NCBI RefSeq assembly: GCF_019655855.1
Contig: NZ_BPFX01000008.1
Span: forward strand, 1-50,483
Length of the DNA: 50,483 nucleotides
Source of the DNA: Pseudomonas paralcaligenes
GTDB lineage: Bacteria > Pseudomonadota > Gammaproteobacteria > Pseudomonadales > Pseudomonadaceae
Direction: 5' to 3'
Of this stretch, positions 18,028-28,177 are shown piece after piece (position 1 is the first letter of the stretch; every line of letters begins with the position of its first letter). Both the position numbers and the translations under genes were made by a program. Below the pieces are notes generated by a model. The model had not been told where the DNA came from. It made no database searches and saw only the letters and a list, made by a program, of their open reading frames with translations.

Positions 18028-18915
18028 ATGAAAACCCCGAAACGCCTGGAACCCCTGCTCGAAGATGGTCTGATCGACGAGGTGGTGCGGCCGCTGATGA
18101 GCGGCAAGGAAGCCTCGGTCTACGTGGTGCGCTGCGGCGGCGAGCTGCGTTGCGCCAAGGTCTACAAGGAGGCCAACAAGCGTGGCTTCCGCCAGGCCGC
18201 CGAGTACCAGGAGGGGCGCAAGACCCGCAACAGCCGCGATGCCCGCGCCATGGCCAAGGGCAGCAAGTATGGCCGCAAGGAACAGGAGGACGCCTGGCAG
18301 AACGCCGAAGTGGCCGCGCTGTTCCGTCTGGCCGCGGCCGGCGTGCGGGTGCCCAAGCCCTACGATTTCCTCGACGGCGTGCTGCTGATGGAGTTGGTCG
18401 ACGACGGCTACGGCGATGCCGCGCCCCGGCTCAACGATGTCGACCTGCTGCCCGAGGATGCCCGCGAGTTCCACGCCTTCATGATCGGCGAGATCGTCAA
18501 GATGCTCTGCGCCGGCCTGGTGCACGGCGACCTGTCGGAATTCAACGTGCTGCTCGACCCCTACGGCCCGGTGATCATCGACCTGCCCCAGGCGGTGGAT
18601 GCCGCCGCCAACAACCATGCCTTCAGCATGCTCGAGCGCGACGTGCGCAACATGGCCGAGTATTTCGGCCAGTTCGCCCCGGAGCTGCTGGAGACCCGCT
18701 ACGCCAAGGAGATGTGGGCGCTCTACGAGGAAGGCGAGCTGACCCCCGAGACCCCGCTCACCGGCCACTTCGACGAGCCGGAGGAGCAGGCGGACGTCGG
18801 CGCGGTGATGCGCGAGATCAAGGCCGCCCTGATCGAGCAGGAGCGCCGCGAGGCGGCCCGCAACGCCGAGGACGCCCCCCGCGACGAACCCCCGCCGCCG
18901 CCTTGGGCGCAATAG
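18028..18915 (+). CDS. RIO1-family serine protein kinase
   Basis: A 295-residue atypical kinase of the RIO family. The N-lobe has LMSGKEASVYVVRCGGELR (nucleotide-binding loop) and the lysine in CAKVYK. A flexible loop follows (KTRNSRDARAMAKGSKYGRK). The catalytic loop is HGDLSEFNVLL, and the metal-binding aspartate is in VIIDLPQAVD. This is as in bacterial RIO1-like kinases, whose targets are mostly unknown. The start MKTPKRLEPL is chosen by resemblance to relatives; an upstream in-frame ATG at 17980 would add 16 unconserved residues. The ribosome site is weak. A Pro-rich tail ends 14 bp before a MITE. Confidence 0.87.
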   Translation: MKTPKRLEPLLEDGLIDEVVRPLMSGKEASVYVVRCGGELRCAKVYKEANKRGFRQAAEYQEGRKTRNSRDARAMAKGSKYGRKEQEDAWQNAEVAALFRLAAAGVRVPKPYDFLDGVLLMELVDDGYGDAAPRLNDVDLLPEDAREFHAFMIGEIVKMLCAGLVHGDLSEFNVLLDPYGPVIIDLPQAVDAAANNHAFSMLERDVRNMAEYFGQFAPELLETRYAKEMWALYEEGELTPETPLTGHFDEPEEQADVGAVMREIKAALIEQERREAARNAEDAPRDEPPPPPWAQ

Positions 18916-18929
18916 TCGTTTGCGCTAGG

Positions 18930-19072
18930 GTCTGTACGAAAAGTCGTCGAGCGAAGGTCAGGCGAGGGCTAGGCGCCCCCACAAAAACGGGTGAGGAAGC
19001 GAGCTGTAAATGAGCATTCCGAACCCGTTTTTAACGAAGTATCACCGAGCGCAGGCACTTTTCGTACAGAAC
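18930..19072. mobile_element. 143-bp MITE with TCTGTACGAAAAGT inverted ends
   Basis: The ends carry a perfect 14-bp inverted repeat (TCTGTACGAAAAGT at 18931-18944 and its complement at 19057-19070) and are flanked by a 5-bp direct repeat, CTAGG (18925-18929, 19073-19077), that could be a target duplication. An inner inverted pair (AAAAACGGGT / ACCCGTTTTT) is also present. There is no transposase. The right flank supplies the TAG stop of the FecR-like gene. It looks like a deletion derivative of a Pseudomonas insertion sequence with the same ends; the family is not identified. Confidence 0.75.
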
Positions 19073-19378
19073 CTAGGGGGCACCCCACCAGAGCAGGCCG
19101 CCGATCGCCAGTCCGAGCAGGCAGGCGGCCAGCGCCGGGCCGCGCAGATGGCTCAGGGACGAGCGGTGGTACCAGCCGTTGCCGGCCAGCCGGTGGGCCG
19201 GTGCGTCGAGTTTCCGCCAGAGCAGTTCGACGTCGTGGAACGCCTCGGCATTGGCCGGGTCGCTGTCCAGCCAGCGGCGGAAGTCGATGCGCTCGCTGGC
19301 CGGCAGCTGCGGATTCTGCAACCGCACGTACCAGTGGGTCGCCGTATCCTGGCGCTGCCGTTCGGGGGAACTCTTCAC
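19073..19378 (-). CDS. truncated FecR/PupR-like anti-sigma factor (cytoplasmic domain plus membrane helix)
   Basis: Encodes 101 residues: the DUF4880-type N-terminal domain that binds ECF sigma factors (ATHWYVRLQNPQ, FRRWLDSDPANAEAFHDVE) followed by one membrane helix (LAACLLGLAIGGLLWW) and a stop. Full FecR proteins are about 320 residues and carry a periplasmic signalling domain, which is absent. The TAG stop lies in the CTAGG flank of the adjacent MITE. GTG at 19378 overlaps the upstream sigma-like gene by 4 bp (GTGA), the usual fecI-fecR coupling. It may be a pseudogene or a working mini-regulator that cannot sense an outer-membrane receptor. Confidence 0.75.
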   Translation of the reverse strand: MKSSPERQRQDTATHWYVRLQNPQLPASERIDFRRWLDSDPANAEAFHDVELLWRKLDAPAHRLAGNGWYHRSSLSHLRGPALAACLLGLAIGGLLWWGAP

Positions 19379-19620
19379 CCTCGGGTCCCGCTCCGCTGGC
19401 ACTGCCGAAGGACCCGGAGCATGTTCTTTTCCACCAGGTCCATGGAGATGCCGAGCCGTTCGGCAATGTTCTCGTAGGAGAGACCGTCCAGGCGGCTGAG
19501 CAGGAATACCTGCTGGCTGCGTCGCGGCAGCCCGCGCAGGCGGCGCGACAGCAGTTCCAGTTCCTGGATGGGGTGCAGCTCGCGCAGAGGGTGGGACGGG
19601 AAGGGCGATGATGTGTTCAT
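19375..19620 (-). CDS. miniature ECF sigma-like protein (region 4 only)
   Basis: An 81-residue protein equal to the C-terminal third of FecI-type sigma factors: [20 protein letters not shown] followed by the region-4 helix-turn-helix [20 protein letters not shown]. Region 2, which binds the -10 element and core polymerase, is missing, so it cannot act as an ordinary sigma factor. It starts with ATG about 50 bp downstream of a Fur-like palindrome and is coupled to the FecR-like gene. It is either a 5'-deleted remnant or a two-gene iron-responsive module that modulates other FecI/FecR systems. The ribosome site is weak. Confidence 0.7.
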   Translation of the reverse strand: MNTSSPFPSHPLRELHPIQELELLSRRLRGLPRRSQQVFLLSRLDGLSYENIAERLGISMDLVEKNMLRVLRQCQRSGTRG

Positions 19621-19671
19621 GGCTCGATGGCGGCGCAGGGTTGGGCTGGAAGTTGCGAGAGTAATACGCCC

Positions 19672-19684
19672 GAGAATTATTCTC
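19672..19684. promoter_or_regulatory. candidate Fur box upstream of the mini sigma gene
   Basis: Perfect 13-bp palindrome GAGAATTATTCTC, extending to CGAGAATTATTCTCA, matching the 7-1-7 Fur consensus (TGATAAT-N-ATTATCA) at 11 of 14 defined positions. It lies about 50 bp before the ATG of the sigma-like gene and about 30 bp past the end of sdaA. Confidence 0.6.
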
Positions 19685-19713
19685 AAATACTGGTTGAGGC
19701 TGCCGCCACCCCT

Positions 19714-21090
<1,377 letters not shown>

Positions 21091-21292
21091 GGGCTGTTCC
21101 TGTGACTCACTGGTCAGCAGCTTACACCCGATGCCTGCGGCGATCGGTCGCGGATGCGACCCGGAGTTGCCGTCCTTCGCCGTGCATGGCATGCGCACAG
21201 CGCAACGGCGGAAGGGCTAAGTGCCTGATCCAGCTCAACTTGGCGTCTTGCCGGCGGGGCTAGAATGCCGGCATTGCAAGGAGGAGCGGGTA

Positions 21293-21709
21293 ATGAGCGA
21301 ACAGTATGGTGTCGGCGACGCGTCCTATCGGGCGGCGGGCGGCCTGGAAGGGTTGCGCCGCCTGGTGGAGGACTTCTACCGATTCATGGATGCGCTGCCG
21401 GAAGCCGCGGAGGTGCGCGCGATGTACCCGGAGGAACTGGTCGTGGCGCGTGACAAGCTGGTCTGCTTTCTCAGCGGCTGGCTCGGCGGGCCGAAGCTGT
21501 TCGCCGAGAAGTACGGCTCCATCGCCATTCCCAGCTTCCATGCTCAGTGGCCGATCGGCCCGGAGCAGGCGGAGGCCTGGCTGGTGTGCATGTCCCGCGC
21601 GGTGGCCTGCCAGCGCTACGCGCCCGATTTCGTCGACTACCTGATGGCCCAGCTGCACGCCCCGGCCCAGCGCATCGTCCAGGCCAGCGCCGCCCGCCAC
21701 GCGCCGTGA
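21293..21709 (+). CDS. group II truncated haemoglobin
   Basis: A 138-residue 2-on-2 globin. The N-terminal YGVGDASYRAAGGLEGLRRL leads into the B-helix FYRFM segment; the FLSGWLGGPKLF motif is typical of group II. The probable proximal histidine is His83 in SFHAQWPIGPEQ, followed by the conserved tryptophan in AEAWLVCMSRA. Such proteins bind oxygen, NO or sulfide and often help with redox or NO stress. A strong AAGGAGG ribosome site marks ATG 21293. It is monocistronic and divergent from sdaA. Confidence 0.9.
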   Translation: MSEQYGVGDASYRAAGGLEGLRRLVEDFYRFMDALPEAAEVRAMYPEELVVARDKLVCFLSGWLGGPKLFAEKYGSIAIPSFHAQWPIGPEQAEAWLVCMSRAVACQRYAPDFVDYLMAQLHAPAQRIVQASAARHAP

Positions 21710-21717
21710 CGTCATGC

Positions 21718-21784
21718 GTAGGGTGCGCCGCGCACACCGCGCAGGAGCGTCTCTGCAGCTTCCGGTGCGCGTAGCGCACCCTGC
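21718..21784. repeat. REP-like hairpin GTAGGGTGCGC
   Basis: Arms GTAGGGTGCGC (21718-21728) and GCGCACCCTGC (21774-21784) form an imperfect hairpin of a kind common between Pseudomonas genes. It lies between the globin gene and vgrG and may help terminate transcription. Confidence 0.6.
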
Positions 21785-21927
21785 AAACGCCGGCGACAAG
21801 TGAGACCTGTTCGTCGTTTACGGCAAATCCGAATTGTTGTGGCCGCCCTGTTCGGTTGAAATTGACAGGGTCGGTATGGCCGTCGCGGGAGGCGACGGCC
21901 AGCTGTAGCTTGCAGGGAGGCAGGCAG

Positions 21928-24177
21928 ATGAATCGAGTTCTCAATGTCACCACGGTGTTCGGTGACGATGCGCTGCGCTTTTCGACCCTGAACGGCCACG
22001 AGGAAATCTCCCGGCTGTTCGACATGACACTGGTCATGAAGAGCGAGCAGAAGGGCCTGGACCCCCAGGCCATCCTGGGCACCCCGGTGACGGTGGCGAT
22101 CGAACTGGCCGGCGGTGCGCGGCGTCACATCAACGGCCAGTGCGAGCAATTCGCCCTGGTCGGCAAGGAAGGCCGCCACTACCTCTACCAGGCCCGGCTC
22201 AAGCCCTGGCTGTGGTACGGCACGCGCCGCAGCGACTACCGCATCTTCCAGAACATGACCGCGCCAGACATGGTCAAGCAGGTGCTGGGCAACTACCCGT
22301 TCCCGACCCGCTTCATGCTCACCCGCAGCTACCGCGTGTGGGAATACTGCGTGCAGTACCGCGAGAGCGACACCCAGTTCGTGATGCGCATGCTGGAGAA
22401 CGAAGGCATCTGGTTCTGGTTCGAGCACAGCGCCGGCGAGCACGTGATGGTCATCACCGACGACATCGGGCTGTGCAACCCGTATCCCGGCTACGCCAGC
22501 ATTCCCTACTTCGACCCGGACGTGACCTACCCGGACGAGGACCACATCGACACCTGGTCCTCCGGTGGCTCGGTCAAGCCGGGGCAGTACATGTCCCACG
22601 ACTACAACTTCACCATGCCGCGCTCGGACCTGGCGGTGCGCCGCGACCAGTCGCCCGGGCATGCCCACGGCAGCTACGAAATCTTCGACTACCCGGGTGG
22701 CTACACCAACCTGGGCGAGGGCGAGGCCTACGCCCGGGTGCGGGTCGAGGAACTGCAGAGCGCGCACCTGCGCGGCCAGGCGACGGGGCGGGCACGGGGA
22801 TTGGCGCCGGGCTACCTGTTCAACCTGGAGCGCCACCCTAGCGCGAGCCAGAACCGGGAATACCTGGTGGTGGCGGCGCACTACCAGTTCAGCGACAACG
22901 ACTACGAAGCGGCCAGCGGATCGAGCAGCCATGTGCTGCGCATCCGGGTCGAGACGCACCCGTCGGGCCAGCCGTTCCGCGCCCAGCGGCTGACGCCCCG
23001 GCCGCAGACCATGGGCCCGGACACGGCGACGGTGACGGGGCCGAAGGGCCAGGAGATCTACACCGACGAATACGGCCGGGTGAAAGTGTCGTTCCCGTGG
23101 AACCGCTACTGCAGCAAGGACGAGAACAGCTCCTGCTGGATACGCGTGTCGCACCCGTGGGCGGGCTCGAGCTTCGGTGGCATCCACCTGCCGCGGATCG
23201 GCCAGGAAGTGCTGGTCGACTACCTGAACGGCGACCCGGACAGGCCGGTGATCACCAGCCGGCTGTACAACGCCTTCCAGATGCCGCCGTGGCAACTGCC
23301 GGCCAACGCCACCCAGTCGGGCATCCTCACCCGTTCCAGCCTGGGCGGTGGCTACGAGAACGCCAACGCGCTGCGCTTCGAGGACCGCAAGGGCGAGGAA
23401 CAGCTGTGGATTCACGCCGAGAAGAACCAGGACATCGAAGTCGAGAACGACGAGACGCACTGGGTAGGCAACGACCGCAGCAAGACCATCGACCGCGACG
23501 AGACCAGCCACATCAAGCGCGACCGTACGGAGACGGTGGACCGTGACGAGACGATCACGGTGCACGGCAACCGCAAGGAAGAAGTGGACGGCAACGAGAC
23601 CATCGACATCCACCAGAACCGTACGGAGACGGTGGATGGCAACGAGAAGGTGACGATCCACAAGAACCGCACGAAGAAGGTGGACCTGAACGAGACGGAT
23701 CGGATCGGCAAGAACTGGTCGATCAACGTGGGGATGAACAAGACCGAGACGATCAGCCTGGCGTACATGCAGAACGTGGGGCTGGGCAAGATGGTGAACA
23801 TCGGCGCGGCCTACAACCTCAACGTCGGCATGATGATGGTGACCAACGTGGGCATGAGCCGTACCGACCGCATCGGCCAGAGCCACAGCGCGTCGGTGGG
23901 CAAGTCCTACAGCCTCAGCGTGGGTGGCGGCGGTGGGGAAGGCGCCGGTGGTGGTCAGAGCATGGCCAAGAACATCGTGGCGCCGTCCGGCGAGGGTGCT
24001 TCCCCGGGTGGGGGCGCCAGCTCGGTGAACATCGACGGCTCCAGCATCACCCTGAGCAGCGACACCATTGAGCTGAAGGCGGACAGCGAGATCACCCTGC
24101 GCTGTGGGCAGAGCATCATCCGCATCACGCCGAGCGAAATCGAAATCCTGTCGCCCAAAGTCGACATCAACTGCTGA
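21928..24177 (+). CDS. vgrG: type VI secretion tip protein VgrG (TssI)
   Basis: A 749-residue spike protein that caps the Hcp tube and carries effectors out of the cell. The N-terminal gp27-like half is typical (MTLVMKSEQKGLDPQAILG, LKPWLWYGTRRSDYRIFQN, MRMLENEGIWFWFEH). The OB-fold follows (GQEIYTDEYGRVKVSFPWNR, HPWAGSSFGG). The beta-prism needle is built of repeats such as DRDETITVHGNRKEEVDGNE. The C-terminus is DUF2345-like (EITLRCGQSIIRITP) with no extra effector domain. The ATG follows GGGAGG. Sixteen bases separate it from the Rhs gene, so the two form one operon and this VgrG likely delivers that Rhs protein. No structural T6SS genes are in the window. Confidence 0.95.
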   Translation: MNRVLNVTTVFGDDALRFSTLNGHEEISRLFDMTLVMKSEQKGLDPQAILGTPVTVAIELAGGARRHINGQCEQFALVGKEGRHYLYQARLKPWLWYGTRRSDYRIFQNMTAPDMVKQVLGNYPFPTRFMLTRSYRVWEYCVQYRESDTQFVMRMLENEGIWFWFEHSAGEHVMVITDDIGLCNPYPGYASIPYFDPDVTYPDEDHIDTWSSGGSVKPGQYMSHDYNFTMPRSDLAVRRDQSPGHAHGSYEIFDYPGGYTNLGEGEAYARVRVEELQSAHLRGQATGRARGLAPGYLFNLERHPSASQNREYLVVAAHYQFSDNDYEAASGSSSHVLRIRVETHPSGQPFRAQRLTPRPQTMGPDTATVTGPKGQEIYTDEYGRVKVSFPWNRYCSKDENSSCWIRVSHPWAGSSFGGIHLPRIGQEVLVDYLNGDPDRPVITSRLYNAFQMPPWQLPANATQSGILTRSSLGGGYENANALRFEDRKGEEQLWIHAEKNQDIEVENDETHWVGNDRSKTIDRDETSHIKRDRTETVDRDETITVHGNRKEEVDGNETIDIHQNRTETVDGNEKVTIHKNRTKKVDLNETDRIGKNWSINVGMNKTETISLAYMQNVGLGKMVNIGAAYNLNVGMMMVTNVGMSRTDRIGQSHSASVGKSYSLSVGGGGGEGAGGGQSMAKNIVAPSGEGASPGGGASSVNIDGSSITLSSDTIELKADSEITLRCGQSIIRITPSEIEILSPKVDINC

Positions 24178-24193
24178 ACCAAGGAGGGTCCAG

Positions 24194-27100
24194 ATGACGG
24201 AATCCGCAGGCCTGCCGGTGTCGCATATCGGCCACGAAGTGGCGGGTGCGGTGATCGTGACCGGCTCCCCCAACGTGTTCGTCGGCAGCACGGCGGTGGG
24301 GATGGCCGACCAGCCTTCCGCCTGCTCGCCGAGTGTCGGCGGCCCGGTCAACCCGATCCTGGGCGCCAAGCTGCTGCCGGCGGAAACCGACTTCGTCCTG
24401 CCGGCACCGATGCCCTTCTCCTTCAGCCGCGGCTACCTGTCGCGCGACGCGCGCATCGGTAGCCTGGGCCAAGGCTGGTCCCTGCCCGGCGAGGGGCTGG
24501 GCCTGGAACTGGATACCGACAGCACCACCCTCACCGACGCCCAGGGCCGGCGCATCGCCTTTCCCGCCCTGAAGCCGGGCGCCTCGTACTACTCCGGCAG
24601 CGAACGGCTGTGGATGCGCCGTGGCGGTGCCGAAGCGGACCAGCCCTGCGAGCCCTGGGGCCGCCGCTGGACCGGCGTGCCGGAGGCGGTCCAGCAACAC
24701 GAAGGCTCCGTCGTGCTGCTGTCCGGCCAGGGCTTCGTGCACTTCCGCCGCGACCCGGCCGGACGCTGGCGCCTGCACGCCAGCTTCGACCGCAACGGCT
24801 ACCGCAGCGAATTCGGCTGGGGCGAACAGGGCGTGCTGTCGAGCGTGCGCGACAGCGCGGGGCGCAGCTACGCCCTGGTCTACCAGCGCCTGTTCGAGGC
24901 CCGCGAGGAAGATCACGGCCTGCGCCTGCTCGGCGTGATCCTGGCCAACCTGACCGGTCCGATCCCCGCCGGCTTCGACCCCGCCCACCCGGACAACGAC
25001 TGGCTGGTGCGCTACGACTTCACCGCCGAGGGCGACCTGAGCCAGGTGCGCAATCGTATTGGCGAGGTGGTGCGCACCTTCACCTGGCGCAACCACCTGA
25101 TGACCGGCCACGGCCAGCCCGGCGGCGTGGACATGCGCTACGAATGGGACCGCCACGACCCGCAGGGCAAGGTACTGCGCCAGATCGAAGCGGACGGCCT
25201 GACCCACACTTACCACTACCGCGACGACCACACCGAAGTCACCGACAACCTCGGCCGCAGCCAGTGCTACGCATTCACCGGCGAAGGCGGCCTGCGCCGC
25301 TGGAGCGCCCACGTGCGCGCCGACGGTAGCCGGGTCGAGTACGAACACGACCTGTTCGGCCGGCTGGTGGCAGTGAAGGACGCTCTGGGCCGGACAAGCC
25401 GGCGCTACCTGGACGGCGAGGGACGGCCGTTGGAGGCACAAAGCCCCGGCGGCGCCTCGCAGCGCCACACCCTCGACCCCGAGACCGGCTGGCCGCTCGG
25501 CCTGCAGGACGCCGAAGGCCGACGCTGGACCCTGACCCGCGACGAGCGTGGCAACCTCACCCATATACTCGACCCACTGGGCGAACAGACCCGCTACGAA
25601 TACACCCACCCGCAACTGCCCGACCGCCCCACCCGCATCATCGACGCCAAGGGCGGTGCCAAGACCCTGGCCTGGAACCGCTACGGCCAACTGGTCAGCT
25701 ACACCGACTGCTCGGGTCACACCACCCACCACGAATACGATGACCAAGGCCGGCTCATCGCCAGCCGCGATCCCCTGGGCCAGCGGGTGGTTCGCCACTA
25801 CGACCGCCTCAATAGACTTATCGGCCTGCGCCTGGCCGATGGCACGGGCGAGCACTACACCTACGACCGCCTCGGCCGACTGGTCAGCCTCACCGACGCC
25901 CAGGGCAAAACCACCCGCCTGGCCTGGGACCGCGCCGGCCGCCTGACCCGGCGGACCGACCCGGCCGGCCTGAGCCAGGCCTGCGAATACGACCTGGCCG
26001 GCCGGCTGATCGTCCTGACCAACGAAAACCAGTCCCAGACCCGTTTTGCCTACGACCTCCTGGACCGGCTGATCGAAGAACAGGGCTTCGACGGCCGCCG
26101 CCAGCGCTACCGCTACAACGCCGCCGGCGAACTGATCGAGCGCCAAGAGGCCGATGAACGCATCACCCGCTACCAACACGACCTCGACGGCCGCCTGCTG
26201 GCCCGCCACCTGCCGGCCACCGACCAGGTGGAAGCCTTCAGCGAACACTTCCGCTGGAGCAAAGGCGGCCAACTGACCGGCGTGCACACCCCGGACAGCG
26301 ACGTGCTGTTCGCCTACGACGAGGCCGGTCGCCTGGCCCTGGAAACCCAGCGCCACCGCGACGGCTGGGACTACAGCCTGGCCCACCGCTACGACGCCCT
26401 GGGCACTCGCCAGAGCAGCCAGTACGGCGACGCACCGCCAGTCAACTGGCTGACCTACGGCCCGGGCCACCTGCACGGCGTACTGGTCGACGGCCTGGAA
26501 CTGGCCTTCGAGCGCGACGCCTTGCACCGCGAAGTCGGCCGCGACGCGCGCCTCAAGCACGGCACCGACATGCTGTTCAGCCAGACCCGCACCTACGACG
26601 GCCTGGGCCGGCTGAGCGACAGCCAGCTCACGCCCCTGTCCGGCGACTCCTGGCGCCGCCACTACGACTACGACCCGCGTGGGCAACTGATCGGCATCGG
26701 CGACACCCTGCTGCCCGCCATCGCCTACCGCTACGACGACAGCGGCCGACTGATTGGCAGCCAGCGTGGTGAAGACAATCAACGCTACCGCTTCGACCCG
26801 GCGGGCAACCGGCTGGAACGGGACCCCACTTCCAAACCACCCCAGGCGAGCGACTGGTCGCAGCTGGTTCACGCCAACCTGGACAACCCCGACTTCGACC
26901 TGCTGGGCGAAGGCCAGGGCGTGCCCATCGGCCCGCAGCACAGCTGGCCGAGCAACCGCATCAGCGAACTGGACGGTACCTGCTACCGCTACGACCCGGC
27001 CGGCAACCTGATCGAACGCAAAAGCCAAGACGGCCAGATCCTGACCCTGGCCTACGACGGCGCCCACCGCCTCAGCCACCTACAGAGAAAAGACCCGAAC

Positions 27101-28177
27101 GGCGAGACCCTGGAAGCCCGCTACCAGTACGACGGCCTGTCGCGGCGCATCCTCAAGCAGGTCCGGCAGAACGGAGAGGAAACCACCACCTGGTACGGCT
27201 GGGACGGCGACCGCCAATGCGCCGAAGCCACGGACGCGCGCCTGCGCACCACCGTGCACGAACCACACAGCTTCGTGCCGCTGCTGCGCCTGGAACAACG
27301 GCGCCAGGCAGAAGACCCGCTGCTGGCCGAAGTGCGCCGCCTGCTGGCCAGCGAAGGCCTGCAACTGCCGGAAGAGCACCGCCCGGCAATCGAAGACCTG
27401 AGCGTGGCGTGCTTCCACACCGACCACCTGGGTACCCCGCTGAGGCTCACGGGCGAACAGGGAAAAACCCTCTGGCAGGGCCAGGCGGACGACTGGGGCG
27501 CCATCGACCACGAACAGGGCGAGACCGACCAGCCCATTAGATTCCAGGGGCAGTATCGGGACGAGGAGAGTGGGCTGTACTACAACCGCTACCGGTACTA
27601 CGCACCGGAGTTGGGGCGGTATGTGACTCAGGATCCGATTGGTATTGAGGGAGGAATCAATACTTATAGCTACGCTATAGAAAATCCATTGTCGGTAGTT
27701 GATCCTTATGGACTGTGGAGTGCTGCGGATCTTCCGAGTATTCCGCAACCAGTTCTTGATTTCACGACAGGGGTTGCAGATGCAGCTTCGCTTGGTTTAG
27801 GGCCTTTAGCACGTGAAGCACTTGGCATTGATGGAGGTGTCGACAGGTGCTCTAGCGCTTATAAAGCAGGAGAGTGGGCATCCCTTGGCCTTGGGGTGGG
27901 TCGTATGGCATATGCGGGCATTGCGAAGGTTGGGACTGCAATAGCAGCAGATGGAGCAGCAGCGATGGCTTTCCGTAATGGGCTAAAGCGAGTCATGAGA
28001 GGCCCCCTTGCAGGATCTAATTATCGCATTAAAAGCTATGATGTTTTGCTTGAGAAATATGGCTCAGATGAAGCCATTAAGGCAGCAGCTGGTCGAACCA
28101 ATTCTGCGGTAAATGCGGCCGGCGCTAATATGAGCATTGGCGGCGCTATTGGTGCGGCAACTTGTGAGTGCCCCTGA
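24194..28177 (+). CDS. PAAR-like Rhs polymorphic toxin, T6SS effector with unrecognised C-terminal toxin
   Basis: A 1327-residue effector. Residues 1-60 are a short PAAR-like tip segment (VIVTGSPNVFVGSTAVGMAD) without leading membrane helices. PVNPILGAKLLPAETDF opens the Rhs shell, made of many YD repeats to about residue 1150. The core ends in RYRYYAPELGRYVTQDPIG and, after an AIENPLSVV segment, Asp1170-Pro-Tyr-Gly-Leu, the usual self-cleavage motif. The ~155-residue tail has a pretoxin-like linker (DFTTGVADAASLGLGP, VDRCSSAYKAGEW), a Gly/Ala hydrophobic stretch, and a last ~70 residues (SYDVLLEKYGSDEAIKAAAG, GGAIGAATCECP) that I do not recognise. GC falls sharply from about 27560, before the cleavage motif. 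The stop overlaps the next start. Confidence 0.93.
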   Translation: MTESAGLPVSHIGHEVAGAVIVTGSPNVFVGSTAVGMADQPSACSPSVGGPVNPILGAKLLPAETDFVLPAPMPFSFSRGYLSRDARIGSLGQGWSLPGEGLGLELDTDSTTLTDAQGRRIAFPALKPGASYYSGSERLWMRRGGAEADQPCEPWGRRWTGVPEAVQQHEGSVVLLSGQGFVHFRRDPAGRWRLHASFDRNGYRSEFGWGEQGVLSSVRDSAGRSYALVYQRLFEAREEDHGLRLLGVILANLTGPIPAGFDPAHPDNDWLVRYDFTAEGDLSQVRNRIGEVVRTFTWRNHLMTGHGQPGGVDMRYEWDRHDPQGKVLRQIEADGLTHTYHYRDDHTEVTDNLGRSQCYAFTGEGGLRRWSAHVRADGSRVEYEHDLFGRLVAVKDALGRTSRRYLDGEGRPLEAQSPGGASQRHTLDPETGWPLGLQDAEGRRWTLTRDERGNLTHILDPLGEQTRYEYTHPQLPDRPTRIIDAKGGAKTLAWNRYGQLVSYTDCSGHTTHHEYDDQGRLIASRDPLGQRVVRHYDRLNRLIGLRLADGTGEHYTYDRLGRLVSLTDAQGKTTRLAWDRAGRLTRRTDPAGLSQACEYDLAGRLIVLTNENQSQTRFAYDLLDRLIEEQGFDGRRQRYRYNAAGELIERQEADERITRYQHDLDGRLLARHLPATDQVEAFSEHFRWSKGGQLTGVHTPDSDVLFAYDEAGRLALETQRHRDGWDYSLAHRYDALGTRQSSQYGDAPPVNWLTYGPGHLHGVLVDGLELAFERDALHREVGRDARLKHGTDMLFSQTRTYDGLGRLSDSQLTPLSGDSWRRHYDYDPRGQLIGIGDTLLPAIAYRYDDSGRLIGSQRGEDNQRYRFDPAGNRLERDPTSKPPQASDWSQLVHANLDNPDFDLLGEGQGVPIGPQHSWPSNRISELDGTCYRYDPAGNLIERKSQDGQILTLAYDGAHRLSHLQRKDPNGETLEARYQYDGLSRRILKQVRQNGEETTTWYGWDGDRQCAEATDARLRTTVHEPHSFVPLLRLEQRRQAEDPLLAEVRRLLASEGLQLPEEHRPAIEDLSVACFHTDHLGTPLRLTGEQGKTLWQGQADDWGAIDHEQGETDQPIRFQGQYRDEESGLYYNRYRYYAPELGRYVTQDPIGIEGGINTYSYAIENPLSVVDPYGLWSAADLPSIPQPVLDFTTGVADAASLGLGPLAREALGIDGGVDRCSSAYKAGEWASLGLGVGRMAYAGIAKVGTAIAADGAAAMAFRNGLKRVMRGPLAGSNYRIKSYDVLLEKYGSDEAIKAAAGRTNSAVNAAGANMSIGGAIGAATCECP

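Noticed and set aside
24167..27079. A 970-codon minus-strand frame opposite the Rhs gene
   Set aside because: Shadow of GC-rich YD-repeat coding sequence; no domain, and no independent ribosome site or codon pattern.
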